A DNA stretch of 64,000 nucleotides from Gracilibacillus caseinilyticus (GTDB lineage: Bacteria; Bacillota; Bacilli; Bacillales; Amphibacillaceae): the NCBI RefSeq assembly GCF_022919115.1, contig NZ_CP095072.1, forward strand, positions 1,488,001-1,552,000. Direction: 5' to 3'. Shown here piece after piece: positions 41,158 through 50,689 of this stretch. A program made the translations under genes and the position numbers. Under the pieces are notes generated by a model. That model saw nothing but the letters and a program-made list of their open reading frames with translations, made no database searches and was not told the origin of the DNA. Numbering within the stretch: the stretch's first letter is position 1; each line of letters starts with the position of its first letter.

Positions 41158-42720
41158 GTGACTTCTCCAATAGCAGCATTTATTGCCTTGGTCTGTTTAT
41201 CGGGTGTACTAAATTTGTGTCTTAGCATTTATGTATTTAGCAAGCGTCATTTGTATACAAATATTGCATATTTTTTTATTGTGTATACCGTTATTATTAC
41301 AATTTATTGTTTTGCCTCTGCTTTTGGCTTGTTATCCACGACATTAGCACAAATGAAATTCTGGACGTTCATTCAATACATAGGTATCGCATTTGCTCCG
41401 CCAATAGGTTTATTGTTTACTATGAAATATCTGGACAGGAATATGAATCCTAAAACCTATTTTACTTTCCTTCTTATTCCCTTTATTACGCTTATGATGG
41501 TTGATACGAATGATTTTCACCATGCTCATTATCGAGTGCTTGAAATCGATTCAGAATTAGGTTTGCCATACTTTTATCAAGAAATAGGCCCGTGGTATAT
41601 CGTGCACGGTATTTATACATTTGGTTGTATGTTTGTTGCTTTTTCTCTGCTTCTATTGCAATGGAAGGAAACAAAGGAATACATACCGCAATTGATTGCC
41701 TTACTGTTTGGCCAATTAGTACCTATGGTCGCAGCTTTTTTTTATTTGGTCGGTATAACGCCAGCGGGTGTTGATCCAGTCCCAATGGTATTATGGCTTT
41801 CGTCCTTTCTTTATTTATGGGCTATTAATTCTTCCAGGCTATTTTCTCTTCTGCCGATTGCTAAAAATACAATTTTTAATAGTATTAATGATGGTGTAGT
41901 AGTATTAGATTCGTTTAACCGGTTAGTCGAATATAATACTGCCTTCAGGAAAATGCTTCCTGAGCTGGACAAGTCTTTGTTCGGGGATCATTTTACAGAA
42001 ATTTGGTCTAGAGCCTTCAATGATCGATTTCCATTAGATTTGACAGGTAGGACTGATACTAAAGAAATCAAGTTGAAACAAACGCACGCTGATAGTATTT
42101 ATCAGGTGAGCACTACTCCTCTGAAAGATGAAAAAAATACAAAAGCGCTAGTAATTGTCTTTACTGATATAACAGATATAAAGGAACTACAGTTAAAATT
42201 GGAGTATCAAGCTTATTACGATGATCTAACACAAATTTGGAATAGGCGTGCTTTTTTTCAAAGAACTGAGAAGGAATTAGAGAAGGCAAGAAACCAAGGA
42301 GTCCCATACTTAATTATATATGTGGATCACTTCAAAAGTGTAAATGATACATATGGACATGACGTAGGTGATCAGGCGTTACGCCATGTGGCAAGCGTTT
42401 GTAAATTGTCAATAGGGGAAGGAAGTCAGTTTGCTCGTTATGGTGGGGAAGAATTTGTTGTGGCCTTCGTGGAATTATCATTGTCTGAAGGAAAAAAGAC
42501 AGCAGAAAAAATCCGAGCAAATATGGAACAAACGCCACTTATAACTTCTAAGCGTGTCATTCCGCTTACTCTAAGCATCGGTGTTGCAGTAACATCCATG
42601 CAAGGTCAGGAAAGTTTACAGGAGCTTCTGAAACAAGCAGATCAGGCTCTATACAATGCAAAGCAGCAAGGACGAAATCAGGTACAAGCATTTGCTCCGG
42701 CAGCAAAGGTGTTCATTTAA
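41158..42720 (+). CDS. 7TM-PAS-GGDEF protein, possibly catalytically weakened
   Basis: The N-terminal seven-helix region (about residues 1-225) resembles the histidine-kinase 7TM sensor module. A PAS domain follows (SINDGVVVLDSFNRLVEYN, about 240-345), then a GGDEF domain (about 355-515). The signature YGGEEF is intact. However, the first metal-binding Asp of the usual DxDHFK motif is Tyr here: IIYVDHFKSVNDTYG. That Asp normally coordinates Mg, so cyclase activity may be reduced or lost. GTG 41158 is chosen since TGAGGT is eight bases upstream; ATG 41143 has no such site. It lies 25 bases before an OmpR-type regulator and is probably co-transcribed with it. Confidence 0.84.
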   Translation: MTSPIAAFIALVCLSGVLNLCLSIYVFSKRHLYTNIAYFFIVYTVIITIYCFASAFGLLSTTLAQMKFWTFIQYIGIAFAPPIGLLFTMKYLDRNMNPKTYFTFLLIPFITLMMVDTNDFHHAHYRVLEIDSELGLPYFYQEIGPWYIVHGIYTFGCMFVAFSLLLLQWKETKEYIPQLIALLFGQLVPMVAAFFYLVGITPAGVDPVPMVLWLSSFLYLWAINSSRLFSLLPIAKNTIFNSINDGVVVLDSFNRLVEYNTAFRKMLPELDKSLFGDHFTEIWSRAFNDRFPLDLTGRTDTKEIKLKQTHADSIYQVSTTPLKDEKNTKALVIVFTDITDIKELQLKLEYQAYYDDLTQIWNRRAFFQRTEKELEKARNQGVPYLIIYVDHFKSVNDTYGHDVGDQALRHVASVCKLSIGEGSQFARYGGEEFVVAFVELSLSEGKKTAEKIRANMEQTPLITSKRVIPLTLSIGVAVTSMQGQESLQELLKQADQALYNAKQQGRNQVQAFAPAAKVFI

Positions 42721-42745
42721 TCCATTGGATGAAAGGGGAAAAGAG

Positions 42746-43459
42746 ATGGCAGGGGAAAAAATCCTAATAGCAGATGACGATCACGATATTCAAATAATTA
42801 TCTCGATGTACATGAAAGAAAATGGCTATCAAGTCCTCACTGCAGCAGATGGTATTGAGGCCTTGCAGATAGTGGAAAAGGAAACGCCAGATTTAATCAT
42901 ATTAGATGTAATGATGCCTAAATTAGATGGCTATGAGCTTTGTCAAGCACTACAAAAGATAACAGATGTGCCTATTCTTTTCTTTAGTTCAAAGCATGAG
43001 GATGTTGACAAAATACTTGGCCTCGGAGTAGGCGGTGATGATTTTATTGAAAAGAGTACAAGCCCATCTGTTCTTATCGCAAAAGTAAAAGCGCATTTGA
43101 GAAGGTACCGAAACATAGGATTACCAAGGAAACAAAGAGGTTATTCTAATCAGAATACTGACACTATAGAATTCCCGGGGTTGCAAATTAATTTAGATAG
43201 TGCAGTAGTCAAACTTTATGATAAACCGTTACACCTATCAGCGAAGGAGTTTCAAATTCTATGCTTGCTAGCACAGAACCCTGAGAAAGTCTTTAGTGTT
43301 GAGAAGATTTTTGAACTGATTTGGGATGAGAATCACTTTGGAGATTACAGGACTGTGATGGTTCATATCAGCAATCTAAGAAAAAAATTAGAGAATAACC
43401 ATGGTAAAGTCATATATATTGAAACAGTACGCGGCATTGGATACAAATTTAAAGCGTAA
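42746..43459 (+). CDS. OmpR/PhoB-type response regulator
   Basis: This 237-residue regulator has a receiver domain (acidic residues in IADDDHD, phospho-acceptor Asp54 in LIILDVMMPKLDG, switch Ser/Thr in FFSSKHE, then EKSTSP) and a C-terminal winged helix (HLSAKEFQILCLLAQNPEKVFS, DYRTVMVHISNLRKKL, and VRGIGYKFKA). The ATG at 42746 is supported by AAAGGGGAAAAG upstream; the longer frame overlaps the previous gene. Its partner is likely the large kinase at 43730, 270 bases downstream. The position behind a GGDEF gene suggests a link between phosphorelay and cyclic-di-GMP signalling. Confidence 0.88.
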   Translation: MAGEKILIADDDHDIQIIISMYMKENGYQVLTAADGIEALQIVEKETPDLIILDVMMPKLDGYELCQALQKITDVPILFFSSKHEDVDKILGLGVGGDDFIEKSTSPSVLIAKVKAHLRRYRNIGLPRKQRGYSNQNTDTIEFPGLQINLDSAVVKLYDKPLHLSAKEFQILCLLAQNPEKVFSVEKIFELIWDENHFGDYRTVMVHISNLRKKLENNHGKVIYIETVRGIGYKFKA

Positions 43460-43462
43460 ACA

Positions 43463-43618
43463 TTAGTAGTATTTAATTGTTTTATTGCTTTTTTCTTTTA
43501 TGAATTGTGCCACTTCATGTGCACGTATTCCTTTCATTCTGGCAATTGTTAACAGGACTAACCATTCCTTATCTAGCTCATGCTGGTGTTTGCAAATCGG
43601 TTTCATTGAATTTTTCAT
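43463..43618 (-). CDS. SinI-like small protein
   Basis: This 51-residue minus-strand gene is convergent with the response-regulator gene; the stop codons are four bases apart. The central segment HELDKEWLVLLTIARMKG followed by IRAHEVAQFIKEK matches the SinI/SinR dimerisation motif (the pattern LDxEWxxLMxxAxxxGIxxxEVRxFL). SinI-type proteins pair with SinR and related repressors and so switch on biofilm matrix genes. The start ATG at 43618 has AAGGGGGAAGGGA six bases upstream. Two cysteine/histidine residues near the N terminus (PICKHQH) are unusual. No sinR-like gene is adjacent. It was missed by length-based ORF finding. Confidence 0.72.
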   Translation of the reverse strand: MKNSMKPICKHQHELDKEWLVLLTIARMKGIRAHEVAQFIKEKSNKTIKYY

Positions 43619-43729
43619 AAAAATCCCTTCCCCCTTCTTAAAGCAACAATCATATTTTATCGAATCATTTTAAAAATCGGTTTAAAAACAGTTAAAAATA
43701 TCTTAAAATTCTAAAAATATAAAGGTGAG

Positions 43730-46700
43730 ATGATGAAACTATTAGATTATCAAGTTACGGATCAATTAGTCACTACTAGTGAATGGGAATTGTGGAGAGC
43801 GTTATCTAAAGGTGATCAAAAACCAGTGTTGATTAAATTATTACGTGCTAACGCTACCTCGCAGCAAAAATCGGCATTTATCCATGAATTTTATACTATA
43901 AAAGATCAGCAAATTTATGGTCTGCTAAAACCGATTACGCTGGAGCAAGAGAATGCTCAACCATTTATTGTAATGGAAAATTTTTATTCCGAATCTTTTT
44001 CCGATTGGTTAGATTCTTCTTCTCCTATGTTTGAGTTGTCTCATTTTTTGAAGCAGACTATTCAATTAACAACTATACTGTTTTCGGTCCATCAGCATCA
44101 TATTATCCACCAAAGGGTACATCCTGACCACATTCTGATCGATCCTAAAAGTCAGCAATTCAGACTGACAGGATTTCATCAATCGACGAAGCTATCGAGA
44201 GAAATGTTACCAGTAACCGATCATACCTATCAGATAAATGACCTTGCTTTTTTGTCACCGGAACAAACCGGCAAGATGAACCGATCCGTCGATTATCGTA
44301 CAGATTTATATTCTTTAGGTATTCTATTTTATCTGATGACTACTGGGAAGCTCCCATTTAACAGTCAGGATCCATCAGATGTCATTCACTCACATCTTGC
44401 CCAAACAGCTGTCCCACCTCATCGCATCAATACGAATATCCCTGAAATGATCTCACTAATTATCATGAAGCTATTGGAAAAAATGCCAGAACACAGGTAT
44501 CAGAGTACTTCAGGCTTAAAGAAAGACCTAGAAAAATGTCTTCGAACATATCAATCCAGTGATCGGATTGATTCATTTCCTTTAGCAGAAAGTGATGCAC
44601 AGCCGTTGCTGGAGAAGTCTTTGGAATTATATGGAAGAGAACAAGAGCTCTCACAGTTACTAGCTATGTTCGAAGGTCTAAAGCATGGTGTACCTTCTCT
44701 ATTACTGGTGCCAGGACCTTCCGGTGTTGGAAAAACAGCGCTAGTTCAACATCTCCATAAGCCGTTACTTCATAGAAAGGGCTATTTTGTTTCGGGTAAA
44801 TTTGTTCAATATCAGCAGCATATACCATATGCACCAGTGCTGGATGCCTTCCGATCATTAATTAGACAAGTACTGACAGAGGATAGCAGCAGAGTTCAAT
44901 TGTGGAAAGAAAAACTTGAAGATGCTCTTTCTCATAATGCGTGGCTTATTGCTAATTTTATTCCTGAAATTGCGTGGCTTATTGGAAGTCAGCAAGAAGG
45001 AATAGATCTCCCACCACAAGCGATTCATCACCGCTTTTTATTGGCAGTACGAAAATTCGTGGAAGTTTTTGCATCAAGTGATCATCCATTGGTTTTATTT
45101 ATTGATGATTTGCAGTGGGCAGACAATGCTACTTTGGACTTGATTGACCATTTGCTAACCAATCCAGATGAAAGAAATCTTTTGATCATTGGTGCCTATC
45201 GTGACAATGAGATAGTTATTGGCCAACCATTTGAATTATTCTTAAAGCAGCTACATGGGAAAGAGATAAGTATGTCGACTATTCCTGTAGCGCCATTAAC
45301 GAAGCAGAATGTAGAAGAATGGCTAATGGATGTGTTTTCGTTTGATATAAACAAGGCACAATCATTAGCAGAAGTAACCTATCGCATTACAAAAGGAAAT
45401 CCTTTTTTTATCAATCAATGGTTGCAGTTGCTCAATCAAGATCAAGTTCTTCAATTCGATATAAGTACAGCTACTTGGCATATTAACCTTCACCTATTAC
45501 AACAAATATCTGTGACTGATTCGATGATTGATTTAATGTTGAATCAATTAAACAGATTGCCAACTGAAACAGTAAAGCTTCTGCAGTTAGCTTCCTGTAT
45601 TGGTTCTACATTTAATCTTCAGTTAGTATCAAAGGTCTCTCAGCAGAGCTTCAGGGAAAGCGCAACACGTGTATGGGAGGCGATGGAAGAAGGATTGATA
45701 TTGCCGTTGGAGAACCGTTATAAATGGTTCTATCCTGATAGTGACAGGCAATTATTAGAGGGGGAATCACCAAGCTACCGGTTTTTACATGATAAGATTA
45801 GACAAGCGTTTTATACATCGATGACGGAAATAGAGAGGGAGAGACATCATATTGCTATTGCGAAAGTATTGATTGACCAATTTTCTGATCAAGAATGGGA
45901 GGAAGCTATTTTTTCAATTGTGAACCATTTAAATAGTGCGCTGGATCAATTGGATGATAGACAACGGATAGATTTAATTAAATGGAATCGTCTCGCAGGT
46001 TCCAAGGCAAGGCAGACTGCGGCATTTGAGTCAGCACTCATGTTTTATCAACAATCTTATCAGTTATTACCTGAACAGAGTTGGCGACACTTATATGAAG
46101 AAACATTTCGGGTAATGTTTGGATACGGAGAAGCATTATACCTGAACAGAAAGTTTAGTGAAGCGGAAACAATATTTGAAGAAATGCTGTATCAAGCCAA
46201 AACCAAGCGGGAGCAATTGTCTATATATAACTTGAAAATTATGCTGTACAACCATATACATGAAGTGGAAAAGGCAGTAGATTCCGGGTTGACCGGTACA
46301 GAATTATTTGGTTTAAAAGTGAAGGAAAGACCAGGTAATGCCATGATTGCGTTAGAATATTTGAAAACAAAGCTTGCATTACGAAAAAAGAAAAAAATAG
46401 ATTTATTACACTTGCCTGTTGTGTTAAATAAAGATGAAAAATTAATTATGCGAACTATGATTAACACGAATGCATCTGCTTACCATGTTAATCAAAATTT
46501 GGCAACTGTATTAATGCTGAGAGCTTTACGCTTGATTTTGAAATTTGGTGATATGGATGTTGCTGCTTTGGTCTATAATAACTATGCTTTAACATTAGGT
46601 GCTGGCTTTGGAGATTACAAGGCTAGCTATCAATTTGGACAGCTTGCACTTCAACACGTAAAGAAGTCTGGAGACAGAGCGCTGCAGGCACGTGTCTATT

Positions 46701-48931
46701 TTGTCTATGGTACGTTTATTAATCATTGGAAGCATCACATGCGTTTAAGTCTGGATTATTTAGAGCGGTCGCAACAGCTTTGTATCGAAACAGGAAACCT
46801 TCATTTAGCTGGTTCTAACAGTGCATTTATTGGTTTAACACATGTGATCAAAGGAGATCGATTAGATGAAGTTAAAGCAGGGATAGACCGACAACTTATT
46901 TTTGCTAATAAAAATGAATATGCACTTTCAGATGACTTATTAAAAGAAATATTAGATTGGATAGAGATTTTATCGGATGAAAAAATCCAGCCAACCTGGA
47001 ATTTGCCTGGATTTACTGATGATTTGTCAACAACTATTATTCATAAAACACTTCGGTTACAGATGGCTTATCTGTTTGAGGAAGACGCGGTTGCCAAGAC
47101 ATTAATAGAGGAATTAGAGGCTTTGGTTAAGGGAAACCGCTTAATCCTTGTTATCATTCCAGAATTTTATTTTTATCATTCCTTATGGTTGATAAGATTT
47201 ATGCAAAGTAATAAGAAAACAAGGAAAGATAACCGCAGAAAGGTGAAAGCCAATCTGAAAAGACTAAAGAAGTGGGCAGTATATGCGCCAGATAACTATA
47301 TGCACAAGTATTTACTTGTCAAAGCAGAAATGAAGCAATTATCTGGTAATGATCAAGGAGCTGTAGCTGACTATCATCAGGCGATATCCTTAGCAGAATC
47401 TAACCGTTTTTTACAAGATGCAGCAATTGCTAGTCATCGGGCTGCTGAGTTTTATCTCTCCAGAAAGATAGATCGTACAGCGAAATCTTATGCAACGGAA
47501 GCATATAACGGCTATTTGTACTGGGGGGCAAGTCATTTGGCAGAAAGGTTCAGATATCAATATTCCCATTTATTGTTGCAGGTGAAGCAGGATCAAACAG
47601 AATCACTCCATGTTGGCCTCGCAGAAAAGTTAGATACGGAAGCGTTATTTGAAGCTGCACGACTTTTATCGAGTGAAGTAGTATTTGATCAATTAATTAC
47701 AAAGTTGATGGATGTCTTTATTAAATATGCAGGTGCAGAGCATGCCTCCTTCCTGTTGCAGTATGAAAAAGACTTGGGATTAGTCGGATTTCATCATATG
47801 GAGCTAGGTGTTGAAGTATATCAACGGGCTAGACCTATTGAATACCATTTATGTTTGTCCAGTGCTGTTGTTCACTACGTGGCAACAAGTCGGGAAGCGG
47901 TAGTATTGGATCATGCAACAAATATAGGGGCATTTACGGAGGATGCTTATATTAAAAGAGAGCAAGTAAAATCTGTTTTATGTCTGCCGTTAATGCATCA
48001 GGATAAATTAGTTGCTGTGTTATATATGGAAAATAATAAATCTACACATATATTTACCCATGAACGTTTGAACAAATTGTCTTTCATTGCTTCTCAGGCA
48101 GCTGTAGCGATTGAAAATGCTTATTTATATAGAGAATTGGAAGAAAAGGTGAAAAATCGAACACAGTTATTAAACGCATCCAACCACCAGTTAACCATCG
48201 TGAATCAGCAACTTTCTCAGCAAAAAGAAAAAATACAGCATTTACTGTCCAATGTGTCACATGATTTACAATCACCTATTGCGGTTGTTAAAGGGTACAT
48301 AAGTACTTTGCGGGATGGGTTGGTGCAAGATCCTAATAAACAAAATGAATATTTACACATTATGCATGACAAAATTGATGGCTTAAATAAGTTGATAAAA
48401 GATCTGTTTGATTTATCAAAATTGGAGTCGGGAAATTTGCGTTTTTCAATGGATATTATCCCCGTTAGACAATTGTATAACCATTTAGCTAAGCATTTAA
48501 AGAGCGATGTTGAACAGGCACATTTACACTTCAAGGGTTGGTATGATGAGAAATTAATAGACGCATCACCATTGATTGAAGTAGATCCAAGACGGATAGA
48601 GCAAGTCATGATGAATTTAGTTTCCAATGCTATCAAGCATACCGCTTCTGGCAGTATAGAGATAGGAATCGTAAAAGAAGAAACAGAAACAGTTACTTTT
48701 TTCGTTCGCGATACAGGAAAAGGGATTAGTCAATCTGACATTCCATACCTCTTTGATCGTTATTTTACTAAAAATGACAAGGAGGGTAATGGGTTAGGGC
48801 TTGCTATTTGTAAAGAGATTGTTGAATATCACCAAGGAGAGCTATGGGTGGAAAGTAAAGAGCTTATAGGCACAACTTTTTATTTTTCTTTACCTGTTGT
48901 TTTCAGTTCTTTATCAGTGACAGAAGGTTAA
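43730..48931 (+). CDS. Giant hybrid: pseudo-Ser/Thr-kinase + AAA + TPR-like + GAF + histidine kinase
   Basis: This 1733-residue protein resembles the HstK-type multikinases. Order: protein-kinase-like domain (1-275), AAA/ORC-type NTPase (about 300-600; Walker A GPSGVGKT 329-336, Walker B LVLFIDD 454-460), a long helical TPR-like region (about 700-1290), GAF (about 1305-1465), coiled coil, HisKA (His1511 in NVSHDLQSP) and HATPase (NLVSNAIKHT, DTGKGIS, GNGLGLAICKEI). The kinase domain keeps Lys36 and SPEQTGKMNR but has HQRVHPDH for HRDxKPxN and LTGF for DFG. It lacks the catalytic and metal-binding aspartates and is probably a pseudokinase. There are no transmembrane segments. AAAGGTGAG supports the start. 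Likely partner: the regulator at 42746. Confidence 0.85.
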   Translation: MMKLLDYQVTDQLVTTSEWELWRALSKGDQKPVLIKLLRANATSQQKSAFIHEFYTIKDQQIYGLLKPITLEQENAQPFIVMENFYSESFSDWLDSSSPMFELSHFLKQTIQLTTILFSVHQHHIIHQRVHPDHILIDPKSQQFRLTGFHQSTKLSREMLPVTDHTYQINDLAFLSPEQTGKMNRSVDYRTDLYSLGILFYLMTTGKLPFNSQDPSDVIHSHLAQTAVPPHRINTNIPEMISLIIMKLLEKMPEHRYQSTSGLKKDLEKCLRTYQSSDRIDSFPLAESDAQPLLEKSLELYGREQELSQLLAMFEGLKHGVPSLLLVPGPSGVGKTALVQHLHKPLLHRKGYFVSGKFVQYQQHIPYAPVLDAFRSLIRQVLTEDSSRVQLWKEKLEDALSHNAWLIANFIPEIAWLIGSQQEGIDLPPQAIHHRFLLAVRKFVEVFASSDHPLVLFIDDLQWADNATLDLIDHLLTNPDERNLLIIGAYRDNEIVIGQPFELFLKQLHGKEISMSTIPVAPLTKQNVEEWLMDVFSFDINKAQSLAEVTYRITKGNPFFINQWLQLLNQDQVLQFDISTATWHINLHLLQQISVTDSMIDLMLNQLNRLPTETVKLLQLASCIGSTFNLQLVSKVSQQSFRESATRVWEAMEEGLILPLENRYKWFYPDSDRQLLEGESPSYRFLHDKIRQAFYTSMTEIERERHHIAIAKVLIDQFSDQEWEEAIFSIVNHLNSALDQLDDRQRIDLIKWNRLAGSKARQTAAFESALMFYQQSYQLLPEQSWRHLYEETFRVMFGYGEALYLNRKFSEAETIFEEMLYQAKTKREQLSIYNLKIMLYNHIHEVEKAVDSGLTGTELFGLKVKERPGNAMIALEYLKTKLALRKKKKIDLLHLPVVLNKDEKLIMRTMINTNASAYHVNQNLATVLMLRALRLILKFGDMDVAALVYNNYALTLGAGFGDYKASYQFGQLALQHVKKSGDRALQARVYFVYGTFINHWKHHMRLSLDYLERSQQLCIETGNLHLAGSNSAFIGLTHVIKGDRLDEVKAGIDRQLIFANKNEYALSDDLLKEILDWIEILSDEKIQPTWNLPGFTDDLSTTIIHKTLRLQMAYLFEEDAVAKTLIEELEALVKGNRLILVIIPEFYFYHSLWLIRFMQSNKKTRKDNRRKVKANLKRLKKWAVYAPDNYMHKYLLVKAEMKQLSGNDQGAVADYHQAISLAESNRFLQDAAIASHRAAEFYLSRKIDRTAKSYATEAYNGYLYWGASHLAERFRYQYSHLLLQVKQDQTESLHVGLAEKLDTEALFEAARLLSSEVVFDQLITKLMDVFIKYAGAEHASFLLQYEKDLGLVGFHHMELGVEVYQRARPIEYHLCLSSAVVHYVATSREAVVLDHATNIGAFTEDAYIKREQVKSVLCLPLMHQDKLVAVLYMENNKSTHIFTHERLNKLSFIASQAAVAIENAYLYRELEEKVKNRTQLLNASNHQLTIVNQQLSQQKEKIQHLLSNVSHDLQSPIAVVKGYISTLRDGLVQDPNKQNEYLHIMHDKIDGLNKLIKDLFDLSKLESGNLRFSMDIIPVRQLYNHLAKHLKSDVEQAHLHFKGWYDEKLIDASPLIEVDPRRIEQVMMNLVSNAIKHTASGSIEIGIVKEETETVTFFVRDTGKGISQSDIPYLFDRYFTKNDKEGNGLGLAICKEIVEYHQGELWVESKELIGTTFYFSLPVVFSSLSVTEG

Positions 48932-49045
48932 CCACCAAAAAGCTACTGGGTGGGTATTGTTCATTAACGATTAAATAAAGAGAGTAATTCTTCGCCATTC
49001 TGGATATAATAATCAAAGCAAATTGCAATACAGGAGGAAGAAAAA

Positions 49046-49339
49046 ATGCCTATTCAAAATGGTCATGAAATCGAACAGCTTGCAAAACTTTCTTATCAGC
49101 TGGAGGAGGCTACGAGAGACGTCAGGAACTCTGCTGACCCTGATTTGGTACAGAAATTACAACAGTAGCTAAGAGAAGTGCAAGTACAGATTCAAGATGC
49201 ACGAGGGAAAGCGATTAACGGTAGTGGCACCTCAACGGAACCATTGTTTAATGCGCAATTACGGATTGAAGAATGCCAGCATGAGTTAAGACGAGTGGAG
49301 ACGAACTTACAGGCAGGACAGGACGATGTTACACCTTAA
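49046..49339 (+). pseudogene. Small coiled-coil protein gene with in-frame amber stop
   Basis: A good ribosome binding site (AGGAGG eight to nine bases upstream) and ATG 49046 open a frame of 97 codons interrupted once, by TAG at 49166-49168. Before the stop it encodes MPIQNGHEIEQLAKLSYQLE and on to DLVQKLQQ. After it comes LREVQVQIQDARGKAI, then ECQHELRRVETNLQ, up to TAA at 49337. Both halves are Gln/Glu-rich and helical, with the same phase and composition, so a nonsense mutation in a once-continuous coiled-coil protein is the simplest reading. I do not recognise the family. Sequencing error or amber read-through would be alternatives. Confidence 0.6.
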
Positions 49340-49405
49340 CATGTCAGATCGATTCGGTTGTCACCGAGAATTTGATATACTTAAAAATAAAAAAAGGTGA
49401 TGATC

Positions 49406-49921
49406 ATGAAAGAGTCTTATATTAGAGAAACACTAGCAGTTAAAGTCAGCCACGTCTTCCCGCCTGACACGAATAATCATGGGACACTATTTGGTGGGAA
49501 ATTAATGAGTTATATTGATGACATTGCCTCTATTTCGGCGATGAGACATTCCAGAAGTCCTGTTGTGACCGCTTCTACCGATTCTGTTGATTTTCTCGCT
49601 CCGATTGGAACGGAAGAGTCGGTTTGTATAGAATCATTTGTCACCTGGACGGGGACAAGTTCGATGGAGATATTTGTAAAAGTATTGGCGGAAAACCTGA
49701 TCACTGGTGAACGAACCATTGCTGCTACAGCTTTTCTGACGTTTGTCGCCATTGATGACAACGGGAAGCCTGTACCTGTTCCAAAAGTCATTCCGCAAAC
49801 AGAGGAAGAAAAATACTTACATGAAACTGCTCGCAGTCGAGTGGAAGAACGAAAGAAGCGTAAAAAAGCGAGTAAAGAACTGGCTGGTTTTATTCATAAA
49901 GGAAAACCATGGGAGACCTGA
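49406..49921 (+). CDS. Acyl-CoA thioesterase, hotdog fold (YkhA-like)
   Basis: This 171-residue hotdog thioesterase is of the YkhA/BACH type, which hydrolyses fatty acyl-CoAs. The signature PPDTNNHGTLFGGKLMSYIDDIASISAMRHS contains the catalytic Asn/His/Asp region, followed by DSVDFLAPI and the VFVKVLAENL-like strand IFVKVLAENLITGER. A basic C-terminal tail (RVEERKKRKKASKE) is common in the Bacillus homologues. ATG 49406 is chosen: AAAAGGTGA lies seven bases upstream, while GTG 49397 lies inside that site. It is monocistronic with a terminator. Confidence 0.88.
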   Translation: MKESYIRETLAVKVSHVFPPDTNNHGTLFGGKLMSYIDDIASISAMRHSRSPVVTASTDSVDFLAPIGTEESVCIESFVTWTGTSSMEIFVKVLAENLITGERTIAATAFLTFVAIDDNGKPVPVPKVIPQTEEEKYLHETARSRVEERKKRKKASKELAGFIHKGKPWET

Positions 49922-49931
49922 CGACGGCTAA

Positions 49932-49963
49932 GAGCTAAACATTATTTGTGTTTAGCTCGTTTT
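49932..49963 (+). terminator. Terminator of the thioesterase gene
   Basis: A 9-bp stem (GAGCTAAAC / GTTTAGCTC) followed by GTTTT. Confidence 0.75.
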
Positions 49964-50017
49964 AATACTCTAAGATGTATATAATTATAACCATCCAGGA
50001 AGCAATAAAAGGTAAAA

Positions 50018-50062
50018 GTTCTTATAATTTGAATGATGTAAAGTCGAACTAACCGATCGTGG
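50018..50062. repeat. Solo left end of the family B element
   Basis: GTTCTTATAATTTGAATGAT and TGTAAAGTCGAACT match the left end and the next bases of the element at 37888. The rest is missing. Confidence 0.5.
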
Positions 50063-50110
50063 TTATTCCCGGTTTTTCTAGTCCATGTCACATAGTAACT
50101 TATACGAAAA

Positions 50111-50134
50111 TAAACCGGCGCATGCCGGCTTTTT
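50111..50134. terminator. Terminator of the monooxygenase remnant
   Basis: CCGGC / GCCGG across a GCAT loop, with T-runs on both strands. It still sits directly behind the truncated minus-strand gene. Confidence 0.65.
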
Positions 50135-50576
50135 ATTTCTTATTCATTAATAAATGTTCACGCAAGGTTTTTCTGGTATAGTTTTCTCTAAATAATCCCT
50201 TTTCAACAAGCTTCGGTACCAGTTGATCACAGAATAACGTTAACGATTGAATCGAACCACCGGGTAGGGCTATAAAACCATCGATTGCATCTGCTTCAGC
50301 CCATTCTGTAATGGATGCAAGGGCATCCTCTACCGTTCCAACAACCACCCAGTGACCAGAACCTACTACTTCTGGTCTCGATAATAATTCTTCTATCGTC
50401 GGCTCTTTTCCAGAAATCAGACTTCTTAATAAATTTGCTTGCGTTTGACTGCGAACGGAAACATCATTATTCGGTAGCAGATCTGATGTGACTATTTGAT
50501 CAAGCGGCTTACCCCTAAGATCTAGATCTATTAAGGTTTGTACGGCTTCATATTTTTTTCGAGTGTAGTATATCAT
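50133..50576 (-). pseudogene. Flavin monooxygenase (LLM, NtaA/SnaA/DszA type), C-terminal remnant
   Basis: This 147-codon frame matches only the last third of FMN-dependent monooxygenases of the nitrilotriacetate/DszA group: GSGHWVVVGTVEDALASITEW, then ADAIDGFIALPGG, and LVPKLVEKGLFRENY near the end. Complete enzymes have about 440 residues, with the flavin-binding barrel at the N terminus. No ribosome binding site precedes the apparent start. A 41-codon N-terminal piece of the same family lies on the same strand at 51628-51753, about 1 kb upstream, with two plus-strand genes between. The original gene was therefore split and partly deleted. Confidence 0.8.
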
Positions 50577-50689
50577 TCCTTTTTTAATTTCATTACAACA
50601 TATTTTGTTATACTGTACATATCGTTAGATAGCAAAGAATAGTTTTTGGCACTATCCTTGTTGTTAATCCACATCTTAGGAGGACAAGT

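Noticed and set aside
43485..43673. 62-codon plus-strand frame
   Set aside because: It is antisense to the SinI-like gene, which has a good ribosome binding site and a recognisable domain.
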